Below, one piece after another: positions 51,570 to 61,519 of a stretch of DNA of 64,000 nucleotides. The translations under genes and the position numbers were made by a program. The DNA is from Pseudomonas sp. IAC-BECa141. Lineage in GTDB: Bacteria; Pseudomonadota; Gammaproteobacteria; Pseudomonadales; Pseudomonadaceae. How positions within the stretch are numbered: the stretch's first letter is position 1; each line of letters starts with the position of its first letter. The stretch is from contig NZ_CP065410.1 of the NCBI RefSeq assembly GCF_020544405.1, positions 5,547,501 through 5,611,500 of the forward strand, given 5' to 3'. Below the pieces are notes generated by a model. The model had not been told where the DNA came from. It ran no database searches and was given only the letters and a program-made list of their open reading frames with translations.

Positions 51570-51990
51570 TTTGCGTAAAACGCTTGATGCTTCACCGTCG
51601 AAGCCGCAGATGCGACCGAGACAAACCCGCTTCACCGCGTCAGGCCTGGCTCTTTTGCCAGCGGTGCACGTCTTTTCTGACGAGCCTTTCAAGGCTACTG
51701 ACGAGCACACCCACTGATTCCTCTTACGACGATCAGCCCAAGGCACCTGCTGCGTGCCCGCTTCATGAGCTATCCGAGGCCGATTACAGGCCGTCAGCGG
51801 ATTCAGCGCAACATTTTCGAATAGTCGAAGACTGATGAGTACTAACGTCAGTGAATTTTCGGCAGATACACTTCCCGACAGCGATTACGCAAACGACACC
51901 GGTCGAGCCGCCCCATGTGCGCGCATCACTCAATGACCCGCGTCCGGCGCCCTTTCGCATCGGACCCTTTACAGCGCAGACGAGAACGCC
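51570..51990 (+). other. Gene-free stretch between rpsU and dnaG
   Basis: About 420 bases with no supported gene. The only sizeable open frame (51584-51835) has unnatural, Ser/Pro/Arg-rich composition and no family resemblance. P. aeruginosa has a yqeY-type gene here; I see no remnant of one in any frame. The stretch may hold internal promoters for dnaG-rpoD, but none stands out. Confidence 0.6.
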
Positions 51991-53958
51991 ATGGCCGGGC
52001 TGATTCCCCAGAGCTTCATTGACGACCTTCTGAACCGCACCGACATCGTCGATGTGGTCAGCTCGCGCGTGCAATTGAAGAAGGCCGGCAAGAACTACAC
52101 CGCCTGCTGCCCGTTCCATAAAGAGAAAACCCCGTCGTTCAGCGTCAGCCCCGACAAGCAGTTCTATTACTGCTTTGGCTGCGGCGCCGGCGGCAACGCC
52201 CTCGGCTTTCTCATGGATCACGACAACCTGGACTTCCCCCAGGCCGTCGAGGATCTGGCCAAAGCCGCCGGCATGGAAGTCCCGCGTGAAGAAGGCGGCC
52301 GCTCGAACAAACCGCGCCAACCGACCGACTCTCCGCTGTACCCGCTACTCACCGCCGCGGCCGACTTTTACCGGCAGGCTCTAAAGAGCCATCCGGCACG
52401 CAAGGCGGCGGTGGATTACCTCAAGGGACGCGGCCTGACCGGCGAGATCGCCCGAGACTTCGGCCTCGGATTTGCACCGCCGGGCTGGGACAACCTGCTC
52501 AAACACTTGAGCAGCGACACCTTGCAGCAGAAGGCCATGATCGAAGCCGGCCTGCTGATCGAGAATGCCGAAACCGGCAAACGCTATGACCGCTTCCGCG
52601 ATCGCGTGATGTTCCCGATACGCGACACCCGCGGGCGGATCATCGCTTTCGGCGGCCGGGTGCTCGGCGACGACAAACCCAAATACCTGAACTCGCCGGA
52701 AACTCCGGTTTTCCATAAAGGCCAGGAACTCTACGGCCTTTACGAAGCCCGCAAAAACAATCGCAACCTTGACGAAATCATCGTCGTCGAGGGCTATATG
52801 GACGTCATCGCCCTCGCCCAGCAAGGCCTGCGCAATGCTGTGGCGACACTGGGCACCGCGACCAGCGAAGAACACCTCAAACGCCTGTTTCGCGTCGTGC
52901 CGAACGTGCTGTTTTGCTTTGACGGCGACCAGGCCGGCCGCAACGCCGCCTGGCGTGCGCTGGAAGCAACACTGTCCAGCCTGCAGGACGGGCGTCGTGC
53001 ACGCTTTCTGTTTCTGCCTGAAGGCGAAGACCCGGATACGTTGATTCGTGCCGAGGGCACTGATGCCTTCCGCGCCCGGATCAATCAGCATGCTCAGCCG
53101 CTGGCGGACTACTTTTTCCAACAACTGACCGAAGAAGCCGACCCGCGCTCGCTGGAGGGCAAGGCCCACATGGCCACGCTCGCAGCACCGTTGATCGACA
53201 AGATCCCCGGCGCCAACCTGCGCATCCTGATGCGCCAGCGCCTGACCGAGATCACCGGCCTGAGCAGCGAAAGCGTCAGCCAGTTGGCCCAGAGCGCTCC
53301 GCAGGAAGCGCCGCCGGCCTACGACCCCGGCATCGATTACGACGCCATGCCGGACTACAGCGACTACCATCAGCCGCAGGCACAGGACATGTATGTGCCG
53401 CAGCAGGAATGGACGCCGAAGAAACCCGGCGCCGGCGGCAAGAAATGGGACAAGAAGCCATGGGACAAAAATGGCAAGCGTGGCGGTGATCGTGATCAAC
53501 CACGTGCCCCACGCGTGCCGGCCGCCGTCGAACCACCGACACTGGCCGCCCTGAGAACCTTGCTGCATCACCCGCAACTGGCGGAAAAAGTCGAGAATGC
53601 CGGGCACTTCGCGGACGAGAACCAGACCAACGCACAACTTCTGGTGGCACTGCTTGAAGCCGTACAGAAGAATCCCAAGCTAAACTCATTTCAGTTGATC
53701 GCGCGATGGCACGGAACCGAACAGGGCCGCCTGCTCAAGGCGCTGGCGGAAAAGGAATGGTTGATTGACGGAGACAACCTTGAACAACAGTTTTTCGACA
53801 CCATTACTAGCTTGTCAGCCCGCCAACGCGAGCGAAATCTGGAACAACTGCTCAGGAAAGCGCGTCAAAGCGAACTGAGCACTGATGAGAAAAATCAACT
53901 GCGCGACCTTTTAAGTCGCAATGTTTCCGCATCAAACCCGACCTCAACTGGCGCGTGA
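51991..53958 (+). CDS. dnaG: DNA primase
   Basis: Synthesises RNA primers at the replication fork. The 655-residue protein has the N-terminal CHC2 zinc finger (C40, H43, C61, C64). The TOPRIM core shows VVEGYMDVIAL and FDGDQAG. A low-complexity Gly/Lys/Pro-rich linker lies at about 470-515, and the C-terminal helicase-interaction domain follows. rpoD begins 67 bases downstream. Confidence 0.98.
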   Translation: MAGLIPQSFIDDLLNRTDIVDVVSSRVQLKKAGKNYTACCPFHKEKTPSFSVSPDKQFYYCFGCGAGGNALGFLMDHDNLDFPQAVEDLAKAAGMEVPREEGGRSNKPRQPTDSPLYPLLTAAADFYRQALKSHPARKAAVDYLKGRGLTGEIARDFGLGFAPPGWDNLLKHLSSDTLQQKAMIEAGLLIENAETGKRYDRFRDRVMFPIRDTRGRIIAFGGRVLGDDKPKYLNSPETPVFHKGQELYGLYEARKNNRNLDEIIVVEGYMDVIALAQQGLRNAVATLGTATSEEHLKRLFRVVPNVLFCFDGDQAGRNAAWRALEATLSSLQDGRRARFLFLPEGEDPDTLIRAEGTDAFRARINQHAQPLADYFFQQLTEEADPRSLEGKAHMATLAAPLIDKIPGANLRILMRQRLTEITGLSSESVSQLAQSAPQEAPPAYDPGIDYDAMPDYSDYHQPQAQDMYVPQQEWTPKKPGAGGKKWDKKPWDKNGKRGGDRDQPRAPRVPAAVEPPTLAALRTLLHHPQLAEKVENAGHFADENQTNAQLLVALLEAVQKNPKLNSFQLIARWHGTEQGRLLKALAEKEWLIDGDNLEQQFFDTITSLSARQRERNLEQLLRKARQSELSTDEKNQLRDLLSRNVSASNPTSTGA

Positions 53959-53972
53959 GGTCATAGCTCAGG

Positions 53973-53978
53973 TATAAT
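53973..53978 (+). promoter_or_regulatory. Candidate -10 element directly upstream of rpoD
   Basis: A perfect TATAAT lies 48 bases before the rpoD ATG, in the short dnaG-rpoD gap. No good -35 is visible at normal spacing, so this may be an activator-dependent or minor promoter, or chance. Confidence 0.35.
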
Positions 53979-54025
53979 CCTCGGCTTGTTTTTTGCCCGC
54001 CAAGACCTTCAGTGGATAGGGTGTT

Positions 54026-55873
<1,848 letters not shown>

Positions 55874-55879
55874 CACCAT

Positions 55880-55905
55880 AACCCCCGGCCCAGGCCGGGG
55901 GTTTT
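55880..55905 (+). terminator. Terminator after rpoD
   Basis: AACCCCCGGCC-CA-GGCCGGGGGTTTTG is a GC-rich perfect hairpin followed by a short T run, 7 bases after the rpoD stop. Confidence 0.9.
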
Positions 55906-55999
55906 GTTTATATGGCAGATTAAATACCCAGCTCCGCCCTCCCCCCGCGCACAGCCCGTCTACACTCGAAACATTCCCCCGAGCCATAACGAGACCGTT

Positions 56000-58900
56000 A
56001 TGCCCAGACTGGCGTCCGTGCTTTTTTTGCTGTCACTGATGATCTGGACCGCAACGGCTGACGCGCTGACTCTGACCGATGAAGAACGTAGCTGGCTGGC
56101 GGCTCACCCGGACTTGCGACTGGGTGTCGATGCGTCGTGGCCGCCCTTCGAGTTTCGCGACGACCAGAACCGCTATCAGGGCCTGGCGGCGGACTATATC
56201 GATGTGATTCGCCAACGCCTGGCGGTCAAACTTACCCCCATCGAGCCGGTGAGCTGGACAGTCGTGCTCGAACAGGCGAAAAACGGCACGATCGACCTGC
56301 TGCCGGGCATCATGTCCACCCCGGAGCGCCAGAGCTACCTGTCTTTCACTCGCCCCTATCTCGACTTTCCGATCGTCATCCTCGCCCATGTCGGCGGCCC
56401 GCAACCGCGCAAGCTCGAGGAGCTTTACGGTTTGAAAATCGCCGTGGTCGAGAACTACGCGCCCCATGAGCTGCTGCGCACACATCATCCCGACCTGAAT
56501 CTGGTGGCGATGCCCAACGTCAGCTCCGCGTTGCAGGCCTTGGCCACCGATGAAGTGGACGCGGTGGTCGGCGATCTGGCCTCCAGCGTCTGGAGCCTGC
56601 GTCAGCTCAAACTGGATGGTTTGTATGTCAGCGGCGAAACCCCTTACCGCTATCAACTGGCGATGGGCGTCCCGCGTGACAACAAGGTGCTGGTGGGGAT
56701 TCTGGACAAGGTGCTGGCCGACATGTCCCCGGAGGAAATCAGCAGCATTCAGGAACATTGGGTCGGCAACGTCCTCGATCACCGGACATTCTGGTCGGAT
56801 CTGCTGGTTTACGGTTTACCGGGGCTATTGCTTCTGGTCATCGTCCTGGCGATGGTGATCCGCATCAACCGTCGCCTGAGTTCGGAGATCGCCCGACGTA
56901 TCGATCTCGAACAGGAACTGCGCAGCAGCGAATACCACTATCGCGGACTGGTTGAGAGTCTTTCGGCCATCGCCTGGGAAGCGCGGATCAGTGACTTCAC
57001 CTACAGCTATGTTTCGCCCCACGCCGAGGATCTGCTCGGCTATCCGCTGTCCCATTGGCTGATTCCAGGCTTCTGGCGCAACATCATTCACCCCGCCGAT
57101 CTGACTCGCGCCCAGAGCTTCTGTGATCACGAAGTGCTGGCCGGGCGCGATCACAGTCTCGATTACCGGGTGATCACCGCTGACGGCCGTTGTTTGTGGG
57201 TGCGTGACATTGTCAGCCTGATCGAACATGGCCACGAACCGGTGATGCGCGGCCTGATGATCGACATCAGCGAAACCAAGCGCACCGAAGAGGCGTTGCG
57301 CCTGTCGGAACAGAAATTCGCTTCGGTATTCCAGCAATGCCCGGACATTCTGGTCATCGCCCGGCTATCCGACGGCTGCCTGCTGGAGGTCAACGAAGCC
57401 TTCGAAGAACAGATCGGGCTGAAGGCCGAAGAGGTGATTGGCCAGACCGCTACCGAACTCAACATCTGGGGCATTCCCGGAGTCGGCCCGGGCCTGCTTC
57501 AGCGGCTGCAGGCCGGCAGCATTCGCAATCTGGAGATGCCCTTTCGCCGCAACAATGGCCAGGTGTTCACCGGGCTGATTTCCGCCGAACCCTTCGAGCT
57601 CGACACCACTCCCGCGCTGGTTGTGGTGGTCCGCGACATTACCCAGCTCAAGGAAACCCAACAGCAACTGCAAACTTCCGAAGAGAAGTTCGCCAAGGCC
57701 TTCCACGCCTCGCCAGACGGTCTGCTGCTGTCGCGCCAGAGCGATGGTCTGCTGCTGGAAGTCAACGAAGGTTTCAGTCGTATCACCGGTTTCAACAGCG
57801 CCATGTCGGTGGATCGCTCGACGCTGGACCTGGGAATCTGGGTCAACCTTAACGAACGCAAGCAAATGCTCGACCTGCTTCACCGCGACGGGTTCGTTCG
57901 CGACTTCAGCTGCCATATCCGCCGCAGCGACGGGCAGATCCGCCTCTGCGAGGTATCCAGCCGTCCGCTGCCGATCGGCGATGAAGATTGCATGCTGACC
58001 ATCGCCCGGGACATTACCGAACGCCACCTGATGCAGGAAAAACTGCAACAGGCCGCGACCGTGTTCGAAAGCACTGCCGAGGGCGTGCTGATCACCGACA
58101 CCCAGCAACACATCAGCGCGGTGAACCGGGCCTTCACCGAAATCACCGGCTACAGCGAAAGCGAAGCGCTCGGTCACACTCCGCGCCTGCTTGCATCTGG
58201 CCTGCACGACAGCGCGTTCTACGCGGCGATGTGGCATCAATTGACTGCCGAAGGTCATTGGCAGGGCGAAATCTCCAACCGGCGCAAGAACGGCGAGCTG
58301 TACCCGAGCTGGCTGACCATCAGCGCCGTGCGCAACCGCGACAAATTCATCACCCACTTCGTTGCTGTGTTCGCCGATATCTCCAGCCTCAAGCACGCCC
58401 AGGCCAAACTCGACTATCAGGCGCATCACGACCCGCTGACCGGCCTGCCGAACCGCACGCTGTTCGAAAGTCGCCTGTTGATGGCTCTCAATAGCCAGCA
58501 GGAAAACGGTGGTCAAGGTGCGGTGCTGTTTCTCGACCTCGACCGCTTCAAGCACATCAACGACAGCCTCGGTCACCCGGTCGGCGATCTGCTGCTCAAG
58601 GGGATCGCCGTGCGCCTGAAGGAGCAGCTGCGTGATATCGACACCGTCGCGCGCCTGGGGGGCGATGAATTCATCATTCTGTTGCCCGGCCTGCAACAGC
58701 CCGGCGATGCCGACAACATCGCCACCAAACTACTGAACTGCTTTGGCGCACCCTTCCAGGCCGGCGAGCATGAGTTCTTCATCAGCGCCAGCATCGGCAC
58801 CAGCCTCTATCCGCGCGACGGCTGCGATGTTGCGACCCTGATCAAGAACGCGGACGCGGCGATGTATCGCTCCAAGGCCAAGGGCCGCAACCGGGTCGAA

Positions 58901-59746
58901 AGCTACACCCGCGATCTCACCGCCCAGGCCAGCGAGCGTGTGGCGCTGGAGCACGAACTTCGCCGAGCCATCGAGCGCGAGGAGTTGTACCTCTATTACC
59001 AACCGAAAATCAGCCTCGACGATCACAGTCTGGTCGGCGCCGAAGCCCTGATCCGCTGGCGCCACCCGAACTTCGGCGAAGTGCCGCCAGAGCACTTCAT
59101 CCCGCTGGCGGAAGAGAACGGGATGATCCTGCAAATCGGCGACTGGGTGCTGGAAACCGCCTGCCGGCAGATGTTCGAGTGGGGCCAGATCTATGAATCT
59201 CTCGGCCCGCTGTCGGTGAACCTCGCCGGCGCGCAACTGCGACAGCCAAACCTGCTGGGACGCATCGAGCAACTGCTCAAGGACAACCGCCTGCGGCCGG
59301 AATTACTGCAACTGGAAATTACCGAAAACTTCATCATGAGCCAGGCCGAAGAAGCGCTGGCGGTGTTGCACCAGCTCAAACACCTGGGCGTGCAACTGGC
59401 CATCGACGACTTCGGCACCGGCTATTCTTCACTGAGTTATCTCAAACGCCTGCCACTGGACATCCTCAAGATCGACCAGTCTTTCGTCCGCGGCCTGCCC
59501 GACGACCCGCACGACGCGGCAATCGTGCGCGCAATCATCGCCCTGGGCCGCAGCATGCAATTCACCGTGATCGCCGAAGGCGTGGAAACCCAGGCCCAGC
59601 AACAATTCCTCACCGCCGAAGGCTGCGAACAGATCCAGGGCTACATCGTCAGCCTGCCGCTGCCACCTGAAGAGTTCGCCGCGACGTTTCTTCGTATAGC
59701 CGTATCAGATTTTTCGGATAGCACAGCCGAGAAACCGTCGCTATAA
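56000..59746 (+). CDS. rmcA: RmcA-like c-di-GMP phosphodiesterase (SBP-3, PAS, GGDEF, EAL)
   Basis: A 1248-residue membrane signalling protein. It has a signal peptide (about 1-22), a periplasmic family-3 solute-binding domain (about 28-255) and a membrane helix (about 267-290). Four PAS domains (about 300-840), a GGDEF domain with intact GGDEF at 887-891, and a C-terminal EAL domain follow. The EAL domain has E1015-A-L, DDFGTGYSS and EGVET intact. Architecture, size (P. aeruginosa RmcA is 1245) and position beside rpoD match RmcA, a redox-responsive regulator of c-di-GMP and matrix production. The ATG at 56000 is chosen; the frame is open 32 codons upstream into the rpoD terminator. Confidence 0.92.
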   Translation: MPRLASVLFLLSLMIWTATADALTLTDEERSWLAAHPDLRLGVDASWPPFEFRDDQNRYQGLAADYIDVIRQRLAVKLTPIEPVSWTVVLEQAKNGTIDLLPGIMSTPERQSYLSFTRPYLDFPIVILAHVGGPQPRKLEELYGLKIAVVENYAPHELLRTHHPDLNLVAMPNVSSALQALATDEVDAVVGDLASSVWSLRQLKLDGLYVSGETPYRYQLAMGVPRDNKVLVGILDKVLADMSPEEISSIQEHWVGNVLDHRTFWSDLLVYGLPGLLLLVIVLAMVIRINRRLSSEIARRIDLEQELRSSEYHYRGLVESLSAIAWEARISDFTYSYVSPHAEDLLGYPLSHWLIPGFWRNIIHPADLTRAQSFCDHEVLAGRDHSLDYRVITADGRCLWVRDIVSLIEHGHEPVMRGLMIDISETKRTEEALRLSEQKFASVFQQCPDILVIARLSDGCLLEVNEAFEEQIGLKAEEVIGQTATELNIWGIPGVGPGLLQRLQAGSIRNLEMPFRRNNGQVFTGLISAEPFELDTTPALVVVVRDITQLKETQQQLQTSEEKFAKAFHASPDGLLLSRQSDGLLLEVNEGFSRITGFNSAMSVDRSTLDLGIWVNLNERKQMLDLLHRDGFVRDFSCHIRRSDGQIRLCEVSSRPLPIGDEDCMLTIARDITERHLMQEKLQQAATVFESTAEGVLITDTQQHISAVNRAFTEITGYSESEALGHTPRLLASGLHDSAFYAAMWHQLTAEGHWQGEISNRRKNGELYPSWLTISAVRNRDKFITHFVAVFADISSLKHAQAKLDYQAHHDPLTGLPNRTLFESRLLMALNSQQENGGQGAVLFLDLDRFKHINDSLGHPVGDLLLKGIAVRLKEQLRDIDTVARLGGDEFIILLPGLQQPGDADNIATKLLNCFGAPFQAGEHEFFISASIGTSLYPRDGCDVATLIKNADAAMYRSKAKGRNRVESYTRDLTAQASERVALEHELRRAIEREELYLYYQPKISLDDHSLVGAEALIRWRHPNFGEVPPEHFIPLAEENGMILQIGDWVLETACRQMFEWGQIYESLGPLSVNLAGAQLRQPNLLGRIEQLLKDNRLRPELLQLEITENFIMSQAEEALAVLHQLKHLGVQLAIDDFGTGYSSLSYLKRLPLDILKIDQSFVRGLPDDPHDAAIVRAIIALGRSMQFTVIAEGVETQAQQQFLTAEGCEQIQGYIVSLPLPPEEFAATFLRIAVSDFSDSTAEKPSL

Positions 59747-59747
59747 T
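59742..59747 (+). promoter_or_regulatory. tRNA promoter -10 overlapping the rmcA stop
   Basis: A perfect TATAAT spans the rmcA TAA stop and is followed by a GC-rich discriminator (CCGCGGCC), typical of stable RNA promoters. The tRNA begins 15 bases later. The -35 is not clear. Confidence 0.6.
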
Positions 59748-59761
59748 CCGCGGCCTACTGA

Positions 59762-59838
59762 GGGCCTATAGCTCAGTTGGTTAGAGCAGAGGACTCATAA
59801 TCCTTTGGTCCACGGTTCAAGTCCGTGTGGGCCCACCA
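59762..59838 (+). tRNA. tRNA with CAU anticodon, probably tRNA-Ile2
   Basis: A 77-base cloverleaf with encoded CCA. The acceptor stem is GGGCCTA/TGGGCCC, the D arm GCTCAGTTGGTTAGAGC, the anticodon loop CTCATAA (anticodon CAT) and the T arm CACGG-TTCAAGT-CCGTG. The GACTCATAATC...TTGGTC pattern resembles E. coli tRNA-Ile2 (lysidine-modified CAU) more than elongator tRNA-Met, so AUA-isoleucine is favoured; Met remains possible. Confidence 0.9.
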
Positions 59839-59844
59839 AACATG

Positions 59845-59875
59845 AAAAAGCCGCGCACTCGCGCGGCTTTTTTTC
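59845..59875 (+). terminator. Terminator after the tRNA
   Basis: A5, GCCGCGC-ACTC-GCGCGGC, T7. A textbook terminator 6 bases after the tRNA CCA. Confidence 0.95.
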
Positions 59876-60041
59876 GCCAGTCGGTTGGCGTTTACGTTCT
59901 TCCCAAACGCAATGTTCGGAAGACTACCGCAAAGTCTGTAGGTTATTTCCCAAGCTGTGTTTTCACTCAGTTTTCGGCCTTGTTGGCCTTTTCTCCGAGC
60001 GAGTAATCTCCGGGCGCCGCTGTTCGCCAAGGATTACTTTC

Positions 60042-60602
60042 ATGCTCGTGAATGCTGCGCCGCTGATAAAAGAATCTAGTGGCCAACAAACATGGATCGA
60101 CTTAGCTCTGCCCGACCTGCGTACGCTGGCCAGGGAGCTTCGCTCAGCCGCAATTGATGAAGTGAAAAGGGCAGACGATGCGCAAGGAGCCCTCAGAATT
60201 CTCCTGGTTCACTTCGGATTCATCGATGAAGCGTTGCTCGCAGTTACCATCCTCACCCCGATCGGAAACGTTGCGGTCATGAGGGACAAACTTGCCCACA
60301 TCGTCGAAAAACGCGCTGACTCACGAGAGCGCTACGTTCGGCATGCGATTGATACGCTGACGGGACCGTTTGAAATATGGAGAGTGCTGTACGACAACGG
60401 CGGATACCGCATGGCCTTCATCAATGCCTACGAGGCAAAGAATGACATGCTCGTCGTGGTGGATGTCAGGCACGGACATGTCCTGTGGAACTTCATGCAT
60501 GCCCCGGCTAGAGCGATGAACAAGCACCGCCAAGGCGAGCTTCTCTACAAGAGATACGTTCTTCAGGACAAACAAAAAGGGGAGCCTGTTGGCTCCCCTT
60601 GA
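60042..60602 (+). CDS. Stand-alone phage-type (PBECR-like) nuclease domain protein
   Basis: A 186-residue protein. Residues 80-170 (RDKLAHIVEKR ... RERYVRHAIDTL ... EIWRVLYDNGGYR ... LLYKR) resemble the C-terminal barnase/EndoU/colicin-like PBECR domain. That domain is fused to Mu-type minor head proteins in many prophages. Here there is no head-protein part or other phage gene. AAGGA 8 bases before ATG 60042 supports the start; the open frame runs upstream through the tRNA but that part is not protein-like. Base composition is more AT-rich than its neighbours. The stop lies in the terminator hairpin. It could be a domesticated domain, toxin-like protein or prophage remnant. Confidence 0.65.
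   Translation: MLVNAAPLIKESSGQQTWIDLALPDLRTLARELRSAAIDEVKRADDAQGALRILLVHFGFIDEALLAVTILTPIGNVAVMRDKLAHIVEKRADSRERYVRHAIDTLTGPFEIWRVLYDNGGYRMAFINAYEAKNDMLVVVDVRHGHVLWNFMHAPARAMNKHRQGELLYKRYVLQDKQKGEPVGSP
60577..60600 (+). terminator. Terminator-like hairpin overlapping the end of the PBECR-like gene
   Basis: AAGGGGAGCC-TGTT-GGCTCCCCTT is a perfect 10-bp stem ending at the stop codon, preceded by an A run and followed by GAATATTTG. The coding sequence thus runs through the terminator. The 309 bases from here to the Lrp gene hold no supported gene; a TAAAAT at 60793-60798 is a possible -10 for that gene. Confidence 0.7.
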
Positions 60603-60911
60603 ATATTTGAATCCTGATATTGGCATCCTCAGGAAATGGGATGAAGAGGTCTCACCTTACACCGATGTTGCAGCATCGCTGAGGTACCTACGTCTGCTGA
60701 AGCCCTGCAAGGCAGCAGATTTCGCGCTCTTGAGGCCATTTTTGATAAAGGCAGCAGGCAAGTCAAATCATTTGTCTGTTCTTTTGTTTCGGTAAAATCC
60801 CCCGATCCGATGACTGCCTAATCCCCCGCCGCTCAATCAGCGCTTACAAGCGCCTCGCGTGACGAGCCTGTAACATGCAGCCCCATTGATCCATACCGCT
60901 GGAGCCTGCCC

Positions 60912-61373
60912 TTGCCCGACATCCGCCCACCCGTGCTCGATGAAATCGACCGCCAGCTGATCGCCGCCCTGCAAATCAATGCCCGTGAGAGCGTGGCGAT
61001 GCTGGCCCGGCAATTGGGGATCGCCCGTACCACCGTGACTTCGCGACTGGCGAGGCTGGAAAAGGCCAAGGTCATCACAGGTTATGGCGTGCGTCTGGGC
61101 CAACGCGTGGTGGATGGCGGTTTGCAGGCCTACGTCGGGATCAAGGTGCAGCCACGCTCCGGCAAAGAGGTACTGCGCCGCTTGAGCGCAATGGCTCAGG
61201 TACAGCAATTGTGCGCAGTGAGTGGCGAATTCGATTACGTGGCGTGGCTGCGTACTGATTCACCGGAACAGCTCGATCAGCTTCTGGATCAGATCGGCAG
61301 TGTAGACGGGGTAGAGAAGACCACGACGTCGATCATCCTCAGCAGCAAGATTGATCGCGGACATCCAGTCTGA
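60912..61373 (+). CDS. Lrp/AsnC family transcriptional regulator
   Basis: A 153-residue feast/famine regulator. The N-terminal winged helix-turn-helix (about 10-60) includes LDEIDRQLIAALQINARESVAMLARQLGIARTTVTSRL-type sequence, and a C-terminal RAM ligand-binding domain follows. The start is TTG 60912 with GGAG 7 bases upstream. It lies just upstream of davBA on the same strand, so it probably senses lysine or a product and controls that operon; the ligand is inference. Confidence 0.92.
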   Translation: MPDIRPPVLDEIDRQLIAALQINARESVAMLARQLGIARTTVTSRLARLEKAKVITGYGVRLGQRVVDGGLQAYVGIKVQPRSGKEVLRRLSAMAQVQQLCAVSGEFDYVAWLRTDSPEQLDQLLDQIGSVDGVEKTTTSIILSSKIDRGHPV

Positions 61374-61394
61374 TCACTGCCTTCGTCATATTGC

Positions 61395-61406
61395 AGCATC
61401 AATGCT
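61395..61406. promoter_or_regulatory. Short inverted repeat upstream of davB
   Basis: AGCAT-CA-ATGCT lies 113 bases upstream of the davB ATG in the Lrp-davB gap. It could be a half of an Lrp-type site, but with only 5 bp per arm it may be chance. Confidence 0.25.
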
Positions 61407-61472
61407 CAAAACGACGACACATTGCGTCTTATTAACGTGTTCTACGCTCCCTAGAATGGCTGGCATCTTTTC

Positions 61473-61479
61473 CTATACT
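61473..61479 (+). promoter_or_regulatory. Candidate sigma-S-type -10 of davB
   Basis: CTATACT matches the extended -10 preferred by RpoS and lies 40 bases upstream of the davB ATG. No consensus -35 is present at the usual spacing, which is tolerated by RpoS holoenzyme. Confidence 0.45.
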
Positions 61480-61519
61480 CAGACGCGCATCCAGCGTCGG
61501 GTCGCCAGCAAGGTCAGCC

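Noticed and set aside
51584..51835. Candidate small protein between rpsU and dnaG
   Set aside because: No good start signal, unnatural composition, and no similarity to YqeY or any family I recognise.
60589..60795. A 68-codon frame between the PBECR-like gene and the Lrp regulator
   Set aside because: It starts inside a terminator hairpin, has no ribosome-binding site and no recognisable family. It could be phage debris but is not supported as a gene.
59839..60911. Possible integrative element using the tRNA 3' end as attachment site
   Set aside because: No repeat of the tRNA 3' end was found downstream and no integrase is present, so an att site cannot be claimed.
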